DNA of 46,859 nucleotides, from contig BCKL01000051.1 in the NCBI GenBank assembly GCA_001600635.1, forward strand, positions 1 through 46,859, read 5' to 3'. This document shows positions 9,744 to 20,089 of this stretch, one piece after another. The position numbers were made by a program, and so were the translations under genes. This DNA comes from Leucosporidium creatinivorum. Lineage: Eukaryota; Basidiomycota; Microbotryomycetes; Leucosporidiales; Leucosporidiaceae. The notes beneath the pieces were generated by a model, which saw only the letters and a program-made list of their open reading frames with translations, was not told the DNA's origin and did not search any database. Position 1 is the stretch's first letter. Every line of letters begins with the position of its first letter.

Positions 9744-12172
9744 TTAAAGCTTGCAAGGGAATTCAATCTTGGGCCCGTAGAACCAATGCAAACTTTTGAT
9801 GTTACAATACTCCTCCAATCCGTCTGTACCGGTAGAAGCTTGGTAAGCATGTAAAGAGGCGGGAGGAAGCCGACATCGAGGACTCACAGCTGCCGAGCTC
9901 GCGGCCCCATCCGGAGGTCTTGTAGCCGCCGAAGGGTGTGTTGCTGTAGTACAGAAGGGTAAGCAAGAGTCCTGTAGCAGAAGACTGATCGACTCACTTC
10001 TCCGTGAAGGTGTATTGGCTGCGCGAAAGCGAACGAGACGGTCAGCTCGGCTCAGCCATCTCGGCGCCCTCAGAATCCCAACTCACTTGATCCAAACGGT
10101 TCCGGCATCCAACCGACTGGATACACGACCGACCTGGTTCACATCGGTCGAGTGCACGGCCGCGGCGAGGCCGTACTCGGACGAGTTGGCGAGGGCGATG
10201 GCCTCTTCCTCGGTTTTGAAGGGGAGAATGACGAGGACGGGGCCGAAGATCTCTTCGACGGCGATGCGGGCGTCTGTTGTCGTAGTAGGGAGGGGTTGGC
10301 GAATGGTGGTGAGGGGAGGTGGAAGGGGCGCGAGAGGGAGAAGAAAGTAGCGGCCAAGTCAGCGAGCAGTTCGTCGGTCAAGTCCAAAACCACCGCGCAC
10401 CATTCTTGAGATCAGTGAAGATGGTAGGCTTGATGAAGTAGCCCTCCTTGCCCCATCGCTCTCCACCAGTGAGGATGCGACCCTTATCCTCCTCCTTGCC
10501 GATACGAATGTGCTCCATGATGCGGTTGAACTGCGTCTCGGAGACTTGGGGTCCTTGCCATGTATCCTCGGAGAGAGGGTGGCCGAGCTGCGAGTGCGAG
10601 AGAGGTCAGCGGACAGCTATCCGAAGCGAGCGAGGAAGGGAAGCCGAACCTGGATCTTCTCGGCGGCGGCGACGATGCGCTTCTCGAACTCCTCCTTGAT
10701 GCTCTCGTGCACGAGGACCCTCGAGCCGGCACTGCAGCTCTGTCCAGCGTTCTCGAAGACGGCCAGGGCGGCCCAGTTGACGGCTTGCTCGAGGTCGGCC
10801 GAGGGGAAGACTGTGTGAAGAGAGCTGGGTCGGCGAGATGTTCTTGGGGCAAAAATCCGAGTTGAAAAGATGGTGGAGTGAGCAGAAAGAACGGCAAACT
10901 CACTGATGTTGGCGCTCTTTCCTCCGAGCTCAAGAGTGACCTTCTTCAAGTTACTCTGAGCAGCAGCGATGGTGATGGCACGTCCAGTCTGGGTCGATCC
11001 AGTGAAGGCAATCTTGTCGATACCGGGGTGCGAAGCGATGGCAGCTCCGGTCTCGGCGCCGAGTCCTTCGATTGAAAAGAGGGAGGGTCAGCGCGAGCGG
11101 CAGGGACAGAGGAGGAGAGGGGAGGACGTACCGTTGACGACGTTGAAGACTCCGGCGGGGAAGCCAGCTTCGGCGACGAGCTCGGCCATTTTCTAGAGAG
11201 GAAGCGAGGAGAGGTCAGCGGTCGGCGCCGAGCATCGAGGGGTAGATGACGAACGAGGGCGGTGAGAGGGGTGTTCTCGGCGGGCTTGAAGACGATGGAG
11301 CATCCGACAGCGAGTGCGGGGGCGATCTTCCAGCCGAGCATGGCGAGAGGGTCTGGCGAGGAGGGTCAGCAAGAGGGCGCCGAGAGGTGAATGGGTCGAA
11401 GCTCACAGTTCCAGGGGACGACCTGCCCGACAACTCCGATGGGCTCGTGCTTGGTGAAGCATCTGCGAAACGAGAAGCCATCAGCTCTCCGCTATTCGAC
11501 CCCCGCCGAGCAGACCGACTCACTGCTTCTCGCGGTTGTTCACCTCGAGCGTCTGACCGATAATCTTGTCGGCCCATCCAGCATAGTACCTCAAGCAAGC
11601 AGTCATGTCCGACACATCAGCCCTCGACCATCCGATAGGCTTGCCGCTGTCGAGCGCCTCCAGTTGCGAAAGGGATTCGTTGTTGGCTTCGACGAGCTGT
11701 AGAATCGCCGAGAGTTAGCCATAGAGCAGGGAGAGGTTAGAAGATACTGTAGGACCCACGTCAGCCAGCTTGTGCATCAGACGAGAGCGCTCGGGGCCCG
11801 TAGCGTTGAGTCCCCAGGTGGTGTTGAAGGCGAGACGAGCGGCGGCTACAGCATCGTCGACATCGGCGTTGGAAGCACCGGCAACGGTGGCCGAGTTGGG
11901 AAGGACGGGCTTGCCGTTGGAAGGGTCGATGGACGTGCTGTTAACGAGCGGCGGGAGATTAGCGACGAAGCCCTCAGCCCCGAAAGCGGCTACTCGTCTG
12001 CTACACTACAGAGCTACGGGAAGCAGCAGCAGTAGGCCTGTAAAACGTACATGGGAGTACCGCGGCCTGCTACGAATTGGTTGTTGATGAAGAGGCCCGT
12101 CGGGATGGAAATGGGCTGAGCGAGCGCCTTGAACGAGAGGGAAACGGTAGGGGGAGACGAAGAAGGGGCCAT
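9744..12172 (-). CDS. Aldehyde dehydrogenase (NAD(P)+)
   Basis: 513-residue class I/II-type aldehyde dehydrogenase, oxidising aldehydes to carboxylic acids. Thirteen exons on the minus strand: 12051-12172, 11760-11937, 11524-11696, 11407-11462, 11255-11352, 11132-11192, 10904-11065, 10650-10810, 10401-10587, 10087-10273, 9998-10018, 9888-9943, 9744-9823. All key residues are present: oxyanion Asn176 in V-P-W-N-Y-P, cofactor loop F-T-G-S-T, general base Glu276 in L-E-L-G-G-K-S, and nucleophile Cys309 in G-Q-S-C-S-A-G-S-R. The end has [12 protein letters not shown]. Exon 11 is only 21 nt. Two donors (after 11255 and 10650 on the minus strand) are GTTCG rather than GTGAG. No targeting signal is obvious, so it is probably cytosolic. 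The physiological aldehyde cannot be told from sequence. Confidence 0.96.
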
Positions 12173-13187
12173 GTTGCTGATAGAGCGGGCAAAGAGTAGA
12201 CGAAGTGAAGAATGCAGCGTAGAAAGCGGGAGGAGGGAGAGCCGCGACAAGCGAAGAGAGTGGGGAGAGCGAAGGCGGAGCTTCTTTCGTTCGGCGGCCG
12301 GCGGCTGGAGAAATAGCACGAGACTTGCACTGAATCTAGCGAAGCGGCTGCATTGCAGGACGGTCTATACAGCTACATCAGTCCCCTCTGCATTCCTTTA
12401 TCGCACTCCACCTCCTTCACAGCTCGGCTTGAATTTGGCGCCTTCTGCCGCCTCCCCCGCTATCCTGATCATGTAGTCAATCGCTATCGACGCCGATAGA
12501 CGAGACGATACGGCTATCCTGTTGTCGGTGAAGTGCAAGCGCGGTCTCCAGAGGGGCGGCGGTTGGAGACTCCCGTGAAGGCGGAGAATAATTGATCGCC
12601 GAAATCGCCCCATTCAAAGGTTGGAGGTCGGCAAGCGAGTTGTGCGGCTGTCGATGATACGGTACGGTAGTCAGTGCTTACTCGTGTGAGAGTGGCTGGC
12701 CACCTCTGCCTTCCTTGCTCGATATAGCGCCAAAGCCAACATCGCCGAGCTGCTCAACTATAGCAGCTAGCGCATGCAACCAGAGAAGGCCAGCGAGTGC
12801 ACGATGGAACGAGACGACACGGGTCTTAATCTGCTGTCCTCGCGAGCTACACTCCTCCACATCCCAGCGCTGAGCGCCGCGAAGTGCGAAGAGAAGTCCG
12901 AGCCGGCGAGCGAGGGGCGGAGAGTCTGTCGTTGCACAACGCCACTCGGCTTCATGCCCGCCGCCATTGGAAGATCAGTGCGCGAGGTAGCAGCGGCGAG
13001 TTCATCGCAGCACACTGCGAAAACCAGCACTGCCTCAGCAACGCCGAGCTTCGAAGTGGCTTTGCCCTGATCATTCCCGCCTGATATAGCGCCTTTCGAC
13101 GACAGACAGCCAGCCTCGGACTCTTTAAACACGGCGAAGTGAAGTAACGAAGTGGTCGAGCACCAGCAGAGCCTGACCTCCAACTGG
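12173..13187. other. Gene-free stretch upstream of aldehyde dehydrogenase
   Basis: About 1 kb with no supported gene. It contains the aldehyde dehydrogenase promoter and then unassigned DNA up to the right arm of the inverted repeat. Open frames at 12767-13183 show no motif. The 22-bp segment at 13030-13051 matches 2301-2322 in inverted orientation, suggesting that remnants of repeat homology extend past the alignable arm. Confidence 0.5.
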
Positions 13188-14754
13188 AGCTCAGCGAGAA
13201 GACGAGGAGCGAGCGCCGAGGAGAGAGAGCTGTAGACTGATATAGACAGCGGGTAATCGCAAGCTGTAAGGGCACATAACTGGAGAAAAGCGCAGCTAAT
13301 ATCAGACTACAGAAATAGTTAGACTCCTATCTTACCCCGCCTCGACTCATCCTCTCTCCCTCCGCGCTCGGCTTCCTCGCTCTTCTTCCTCCCGCTTCTC
13401 AGCTCAGCTTTCAGCTTCCAACTTCAATTCTACAAGCCTACACATCCAAACAGTGAGTACAGCTCACTCTCAACACTCTGCTGTACTCGACTACATCCGC
13501 TAGCTCGTCGAAGCGATGAGGAGGTCGCGTGATGTGGGGTGGGCGGGCTTGGGAGACGTGGAGGGTCGAGGAGAGCTCAACGGGAAGGCTGTAGGGGAGC
13601 AGTGGCATGGGCTGATGAGTGTAACGCTTGGAGGTGAAGCTGTAGGGCATCAGAGCGGAGCAGCTGAGCGGCCGAACCGCTGCTGATCGAGTGGCTCTCT
13701 CGCTAAGAGCGGGGAGGCTGCTGGTCAGCTGTAGGAGGGGTCATTGCGCTGTACTCCTCTATCTGTGCTGTACGAGTCTGTTGCTGCTCTCCCACAGCGG
13801 CCTCTCGCCTCGTCTTGCCGGCGGAAATCCTTCACTCGAGGTGGGGGCTGGCTGCTGGCTAGAAAGCTCGGGATGCTTGTAGCAGAGCGAGGCGTGTGCA
13901 GAGTCAGAGTGACGGCTAGCAAGCTTTACTGCATCCTTCTGCACCTTTTCAGCTGCCAGCCCGCGTCGCCTTCGCTCGTCAATGGCCCTTCGGCGAGGTG
14001 CTGCTGGCGAGTGATGTCGTGTTTCCGGCGCCGACCGGACAGCCTCATAGTCGCGTATTATGTCACCCTCAGGATCCCCTGGGCCGTGTCTGCGAAGCAG
14101 CCCGCTCACCATCCTTCCCCCTTCGCAGACCACCTCAACCCTACCTCCACACACCAACCTACAGCCGAAAATGCCTGCGACTACCATCAAGACCGAGGAG
14201 CAGTACAAGGAGGTCATTGCCGCCAAGGGGCGCTCCGTCATCCAGTACACCGCTCCTTGGGACGAGCCTTCGTGAGTGGTTCGGCTTTCGCTCCTGAGAC
14301 GTCGACTTCGTTGGCTGCTCGGCAGAGTTGAGGCTCTGCTGAGCTGGAGCGTAGATGCACGCCTTGTAGTGAGACCCGAGCTGACTCTCGGCACCTGTTC
14401 ACTCCAACAGCAAGGCCCTCAAGCCCAAGTTTGACGAGTACGCCAAGAAATGGGGATCCGACGACGTCAAGTTCTACCGCGCCGACATTAGCGACCAGCA
14501 GGTGCGCTCCTTGCTACTTTCTGGCCCTTCCGCTGTACACCGCTGACCCCTGCTCTTCTCCCTCTCCCTCCCCACACCCATCCCCTCCTCATCTCGGCCG
14601 AACTCTTGCACCTTCATCTTACTCTCGCCAATCTACACCAACAGGACGTCGCCATGACCTCGGGCGTCAAGAACCCCATCTTCCGCTTCTACCAGGACGG
14701 CAAGCAGGTCGAGGAGCACCACTTTGACCGCTACGAGGCTCTCGAGGTGGGTCT
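13188..14754 (-). repeat. Right arm of large inverted repeat
   Basis: Reverse complement of 1-1563. No mismatch seen between 13643 and 14754; the inner ~450 nt (13188-13642) are diverged by substitutions and indels. The right arm contains the promoter and the first three exons of the complete thioredoxin-like gene; homology beyond 14754 cannot be tested because the left arm leaves the window. Confidence 0.95.
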
Positions 14755-14898
14755 TCGTTTTGTTCTTTGCCTCTGCTCTTCTGCCTTCCTTGTTTCGTTC
14801 TCTGAGTGGCGACCTCGGCGGACAACTGCTCACTCTCCCTCTCTCCTCTCCCGCCGGATTCACAGCGCGCCCTCGGCAAGTTCTTCGGCAAGCATTAG
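14171..14898 (+). CDS. Thioredoxin-fold protein with WDEPS in place of WCGPC
   Basis: Complete 108-residue thioredoxin-like protein, the usual length of a cytosolic thioredoxin. Exons: 14171-14271, 14411-14501, 14645-14746, 14866-14898. Fold landmarks are intact: N-terminal E-Q-Y-K-E, the Q-Y-T-A-P-W strand, K-P-K-F-D-E-Y-A helix, V-K-F-Y-R-A-D-I, and N-P-I-F-R-F-Y-Q-D-G-K carrying the proline that is cis in thioredoxins. The active-site motif, however, reads W30-D-E-P-S34: both catalytic cysteines are replaced, by Asp31 and Ser34. The protein contains no cysteine at all in the model. It therefore cannot act as a disulfide reductase and may be a binding or scaffold protein. The Ser codon spans the first splice junction; no alternative donor restores Cys. 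An identical copy lies inverted at the left window edge. Confidence 0.93.
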
Positions 14899-15271
14899 AC
14901 GTGACCCAAGCAAGCAGTGATCAAAAGGAAAAGATGTTGTATAGTGTGCTCAGAGCTCGGTTATCTCGACTCGAAGGGAACGAACAAGCAATCAAGAAGT
15001 TCCGCAGTGCTCGCTCGAGAGAGGGCTCGGCGCCGAGAGGGAGAGGAAAAAAGAGGCTAGATTTCCAGCAAGTGACTAATCGAGGCAGCCAGCCATCTCG
15101 CTCTCCACCTCTACCTGCTTCGTCCTAAGCTATCGCGAGGGCCAGCGCAGTCTGCAGCGACGTCGGTCGTGAGGACGGTCAGCAGCGAAGCGAGAAACCC
15201 GGCCGCTGAGCCCCAAGTCGGCTGTACGTACTAAAGGGGGTCTCGTGCACCCTGTCAAGCCTACCTACGAG
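14899..15271. other. Intergenic region with MYND 3'-flank repeat
   Basis: 373 nt between the convergent thioredoxin-like and MYND genes. No gene seen. It contains an ~80-bp segment (14964-15046) shared with 38518-38602. Confidence 0.5.
14964..15046 (+). repeat. 3'-flank repeat, copy 1
   Basis: About 80 bp clearly similar to 38518-38602, with a few substitutions and a small gap; both contain the same uninterrupted core of roughly 19 nt followed by a purine-rich tail. Both copies lie about 200 nt beyond the 3' end of a minus-strand MYND gene, so they look like flank that was duplicated with those genes. Confidence 0.75.
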
Positions 15272-16221
15272 TCATCCCATAAGTCGGAAGGTGCTATCGT
15301 TCACCGTTGCCAACCTTGCCGAAGTTGGAGCGCCGTTTCTCAAATCCGCCGCGAGCGTCGCAAGCCAGTCCTTGTCGTAGCGAACGGTCGAAGGGTCTCC
15401 CGAGAAGTACTTGACGGTCCCCTTGCAGTAAATGTCCCACCCAGTGCCGTTACCCTCGAAGAGCAACAAACGAAGCCAGCTCTCGGGGACGAAACCGGGG
15501 ACTGGCGAAGGCTTGTACTGCGTCTGCATCTCGATCCGCTCTCCTGCAAGTACTCGCGTGCCGCTGTTGGAGGTAGTGTGAAATCCTCCCCAGCTAATAT
15601 GCTGCTCTGCGTAGGCGTCGGGTACAGCGGCCGCCGACTTGATCGAGTAACGACGGAGCAGGTTGTCGCCCTCGGCCCAGTTTTCGTTCGGCTGGAAGGA
15701 GACAGCGAGGACGTGGGTGGCATCGAGAGGTCTTAAAGTGTGCTTCTCAAACGCAGAGAGTGAAGCAGCCGCGTAGCACTCTGCGCAAGGGGAACGGCTG
15801 AGCTGCAGTTCTGATTCTGTGCGCCGCGAACATGATGGCTCACCATAACCGGCTGCGCTGAACTGTGTGCGACGAGCGTGCTCTGGATCCGAATCGCTGA
15901 GAGTTGAGGGAGCGCCGAGCGCCTCGCAGAAGACCTTGTGCTGGAAGCGATCCTTCTTCTCTGTGAGCGGCCGAGTGGGGTCAGCGCTCTCCTCTCCTCT
16001 ACCTGCTTCTCGCACCCACTCACGGCAATCTGTAGAGCAGTATCGCGCCTTCTTGCATCCTCCACAAGCCTTGAGCGAGCCTCCTCCAGCAGCAGCTGTT
16101 CGACAAGCAAAACGTCAGCTTTCGTCCTCGCCTTCTCGTCTCCTCGTTCTGCAGCGGAACAGGGCTCACCAGTAGTATGACAGTTCAAGCAGCAGCGCGA
16201 GAGGTCGATTTGTGAATCCAT
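15272..16221 (-). CDS. MYND zinc-finger protein, member 1
   Basis: 249-residue protein with an N-terminal MYND finger. Exons on the minus strand: 16170-16221 (52 nt), 16024-16095 (72 nt), 15844-15960 (117 nt), 15272-15780. The zinc ligands are visible: C-L-N-C at residues 11-14 (after an extra Cys), C-G-G-C, Y-C-S-T-D-C, and H-K-V-F-C. MYND fingers bind proline-rich partner peptides. The C-terminal ~190 residues form a region shared with other members here (conserved E-C-Y-A-A-A, N-W-x-x-G-D-N, V-P-D-A-Y-A-E-Q-H, W-D-I-Y-C, Y-F-S-G-D-P) with no assigned function. The third intron (15781-15843, 63 nt) is inferred from the matching intron in the 38796-39796 gene; it is open and could be retained. 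Its promoter (16222-16495) is shared with the 40158-41063 gene. Confidence 0.85.
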
Positions 16222-16495
16222 AGCAGCTCTCTTGTGCACGAGCGGTCGAGAAAAGCGAAGACGAGCGAGTGGGAGAAAGGAGGAAGCGGTCGAGGCTCGG
16301 TCGCTGCTTTTCGAGGGGAGCGGAGGAGGGCTGAAGGGGGGTAGGCCGGTATGGATGAGGTACACACAAGCTTGGAGTAATTCTGCACTACGCTGGACCC
16401 CCCTACAGCCACCAGCTGCACCCTCCCCCCTTCTCTCTCCTTTCAAATCGGCTCGAGCTCGCCGAATCACTCTCTCCCTCTCACCTCGACCATCG
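16222..16495 (-). repeat. MYND promoter module, copy 1
   Basis: About 270 bp directly upstream of MYND member 1 that aligns along its whole length with 41064-41340 upstream of another MYND gene (member 5), including the region just before the ATG, a G-rich middle and a C-rich distal part. It represents promoter and 5' leader copied together with the gene. Confidence 0.8.
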
Positions 16496-17263
16496 ACTGA
16501 GCCCTCGAGTAGACTGGATCTACTCTCTCACTCTGCCCTTTGCTCTGCACACACTACCAGTACTGTCCTCAGCTCTCCTACAGCTCTCACAAGCCAGGAG
16601 TAGCTTCTCATCTCGCGAGCCGGTGGAGCGGCTTTTCTCGGGCAGCGAGGGGCCCTCGCTGGCTGCGCACGGGCTAAAGACGCGCTTCCTACCATCTGCT
16701 GAAGGAGCTGAACGGCTGCGGTGCGCCACAGCAGGCTGTCACTCTTCGCTCGGCGTGGACGCTGGGGCGTTCCCGATCTCGTCGATGGGCTCTGACATCT
16801 GCAGCTGCAGCTCTAATCAGTTAAAAGAAACTGGTCGGCTCAGCACCAACACTGGGCGCTCTCGACTTTGCCGTCGGCTTAAAGTTCGGCGACGGCTCGG
16901 CGCAGCCCCGATCTCGCCTCGCAGCTTTCCGGCTAGCCAGACCTACTACAGCAGCGCTCCCAAAGGTCTCTTGTGATGCGTTCTACACCCCTCGATGGCT
17001 GATGCTCGACCTGGATGGACCATCAGCTCTCTCCAGCTGCTCGGCGAGGGAAAGCCACCTCCGCGAGATCTTTTAGAGACGCCTAGTCGAGGCAGCTGCC
17101 TGTGAGCATTAGGGCAGACGATACAGACAGATAGCGCCAATCTGACGCTATCTTGGGGGATCGAGCGATACTAGCGACGATTAGCCGCTCGCAGACGACT
17201 CGTCGAAATGCGCCCCCCTCGCTTCTTTCCTCCAGCCGTGATCTCGTCGACTTCTGCACCACC
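16496..17263. other. Intergenic region upstream of GMC oxidoreductase
   Basis: About 770 nt with no supported gene; contains the GMC oxidoreductase promoter. Open frames at 16623-16976 and on the minus strand show no conserved motif. Confidence 0.5.
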
Positions 17264-19858
17264 ATGACGGCTCCTCCTCTTCAGTTCAACCCTCTACCCG
17301 TTTATGATTTCATCGTTATCGGCGGCGGAACTGCAGGTGAATACTACACAGCAGCTCGAGCTCGAAGCCGTCGATCGCAGCGACAGTTCTCCAACAAGAT
17401 GCTGACCTCCCTGTTACTCTACAGGCTGCGTGCTTGCCGACAGGCTCTCGGCTGATCCCAACATCACCGTCGCTGTGATCGAGGGAGGACCATCGGACCA
17501 CGACAAGCCGCAGGTGCTCCAGCTCGCCGACTGGCTTACCCTGCTCGGCGGAGAGTATGATTACCAGTACCCCACCACCGAGCAACCTCGTGGAAACTCG
17601 CACATCCTTCACTCGAGGGCCAAGGTGCTTGGTCAGTCCCTACAGCTCGAGATCAAAGAGCCGAGCTGATCCTTCGGCCCCATCTCGAAAAGGCGGCTGC
17701 TCTTCCCACAACACTTTGATCTGCTTCCGACCGTTCCCCGAGGATTGCGATGACTGTGAGTGATCCGCTGCTGCTCGTACAGGTTTTCCCGCTTCTCGCG
17801 AAGCTCTACAGCAAGGCCGAAGCTCATGCGCGTCCTTCGTTCGTTCGCTTCGCAGGGGTCAAGGCTGGCGCGAAGGGCTGGGATTCCGAGTCGATGCAGC
17901 ATTACGGCGATAGGATCAAGTGCAAGATCGCTCCCGTGCACACCAAGGACCGCAATCCCATCATGGCCGACTGGATCTCGTGAGTTTTCGCGACTACGGC
18001 CCCCGAACTTCGCAGCGGAGAGATTGGCGCCAAAATGAGGGTCGCGTGAGCTAGCAGCTGCAAGGACCTGACCAGCGCTCTCTTCGTGTACACCTACAGA
18101 TCATGCACGGCTGCTACTGGAGTCCCCGTCATCGGCGACTTTGATTCTTGGTCTCGCGAGAGGGGAGAGGGAGTGGGATCGACCGACGTCGAGAATGTAG
18201 TCGATGGCAAGCCTGCGCCGCCTCCTACTACTGGAGGCAAGGGCCGTGGAAAGGTGAACTATCCTACTCGGCTTTCAGAAGGCCCTAAGGCGGTGCAGGG
18301 CGCTGATCGGCTTCCATTCACCATCTCGGCAGGCCTTCTCCGAGGGAGTTGGATGGCTTTCGATTGCCTACACGCCCGAGGATGGAAAGAGGCAAAGTGC
18401 TAGTGTAGCTTACGTCCACCCCAGTGAGCTTCGCCATCCCTCGCTCGCTTTCAGGCCTTGCTTCTCGGACTTCTCAAAGGCTCTCCGCCGCCGAAATTCC
18501 GATCTCACGCCTTCAGGAGCCTCCAACTGACCAAGTTCCACTCGACACAGTCATGGGCAAGCGCAAGAACCTGCACCTGTACCTCGAGACTTGGGTCAAC
18601 AAGCTCGAGCTCTCGGCCGATGGCAAGACGGTCGTCGGTGTTCGCATGACCAGCAAGGACGGCAACGAGTTTGTCCTCAAGGCCAAGCACGAGGTCCTTC
18701 TCGCCGCTGGAGCCGTCGACACCCCTCGTTTGATGCTGCTGAGCGGAATCGGACCCAAGAAGGATCTCGAGGCGCTCGGCATTCAGTCTCGCCTCAACCT
18801 TCCTGGTGTTGGAGAGAACTTGGTGGACCACCCCGAGTCGATCATCATGTGGGAAGTCGACGAGCTGCCTCCTCAGACTGTTATGCAGTCCGATACTGCG
18901 TAAGTCTTGTCTCGATTCTCGGCCGCGGAGCTCGCTGATCGCTTCTTCGACAGCCTCTTCATCCGCCGCGATACCTCCGACCCTCGCCCCGACCTCATGT
19001 TCCACATCTACTCTGTTCCCTTCGCTGACAACACTGAGCGTCTGGGCTACCCTCGCCCTCCTCACGCCATCTGCATGGTGAGTCGGCTTCCTTTGGCTCG
19101 GCTCGACTCCGCTGACCTTCCCTCTTCTTGCAGACCCCCAACATCCCCCGTCCCAAGTCCCGTGGACGTCTTTACCTAACCAGCAACGATCCGATGGTCA
19201 AGCCCGCTCTCGACTTCCGCTACTTCGTTCGACCTGCCCCGTCCCCTCCCTGCGCCGAGCTTCGACTGACCTTCCTCGCTCTTGCAGACCGATGAGGGAG
19301 ACTACGACGCCCAGACCATCGTCGACGGCTTCAAGATTGCTCGCAAGATCGCTGCCCAGGCTCCCTTCTCTCAGTGGCTCAAGAGCGAGATTGCTCCCGG
19401 CCCTCAGGTCGTCACCGACGAGCAGCTTAGCGAGTACGGCCGCAAGGTTTCGCACACCGTCTACCACCCTGTAAGCTTACTACTGGCTCGCTTCTGCGCG
19501 AGAGCGATGCTGACCTTGCTCCTTCTCGACAGGCGGGTACATGCAAGATGGGCTCGGTCGACGATGAGCTCGCGGTTGTGGATCCCGAGCTCAAAGTCAT
19601 GGGCATGTCGAACGTCCGAGTCGTCGACGCTTCCGTCTTCCCTCTTATGGTCTCAGCCAACCCCATGCTTACTGTGAGTTTTCTGGAGCTCGTCGTTCTG
19701 CGCCGAGGTCGGGAGGGGCAAAATCGCCGAAGGGAGGAATCAGCAGCTGACTCTGCTCGCTCGCTTCACAGGTCCTCATCATCGGAGAGAAAGCATCGGA
19801 CCTCATCTTGGCCGAGTACTACAAGAAGGAGAAGAAGCCCGCCGGCTCGAGGCTGTAG
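17264..19858 (+). CDS. GMC-family FAD oxidoreductase
   Basis: 562-residue glucose-methanol-choline oxidoreductase. Exons: 17264-17336, 17425-17631, 17693-17755, 17856-17979, 18100-18253, 18333-18423, 18551-18899, 18954-19077, 19134-19226, 19288-19470, 19533-19673, 19772-19858. The FAD-binding Rossmann motif is at the start (D-F-I-V-I-G-G-G-T-A-G-C-V-L-A), followed by the GMC signatures VLGGCSSHN and L-A-A-G-A-V-D-T-P-R-L-M-L-L-S-G-I-G. The catalytic His is H486 in H-P-A-G-T-C-K-M-G and the second active-site residue is N530 in S-A-N-P-M. There is no signal peptide, so it is intracellular, unlike secreted aryl-alcohol or glucose oxidases. The end K-K-P-A-G-S-R-L is not a clear peroxisomal signal. 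Substrate cannot be told; a choline or other alcohol is possible. Intron 9 uses a GTTCG donor. Confidence 0.94.
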
Positions 19859-20029
19859 AGCGCTCGCCGAGCGTTGGAGCGGCTGTAGAAGTCTTAGCGT
19901 CGGGGAGGGAGCGAGTAGTATTTATCTGTATTCCAGCACCGTTCATAGTTCTGTAGACCCCTGGCGAGCAGTATGGGAGGCGAACGACTTGATCCAAGCT
20001 TCGGCCGCTGGAGCGAGCTGCTCGAGTTG

Positions 20030-20089
20030 CCTCTCTCTCTCCTTCCGCTCACTCGTCATCGACTCGCCTGCTCGCGCTGCTGGACGACG
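20030..20089 (+). repeat. MYND promoter module, second type, copy 1
   Basis: The ~60 nt before the ATG of the broken MYND gene match, inverted, the ~65 nt before the ATG of the MYND gene at 38796-39796 (39797-39861), including the run of alternating pyrimidines at the distal end. Confidence 0.75.
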
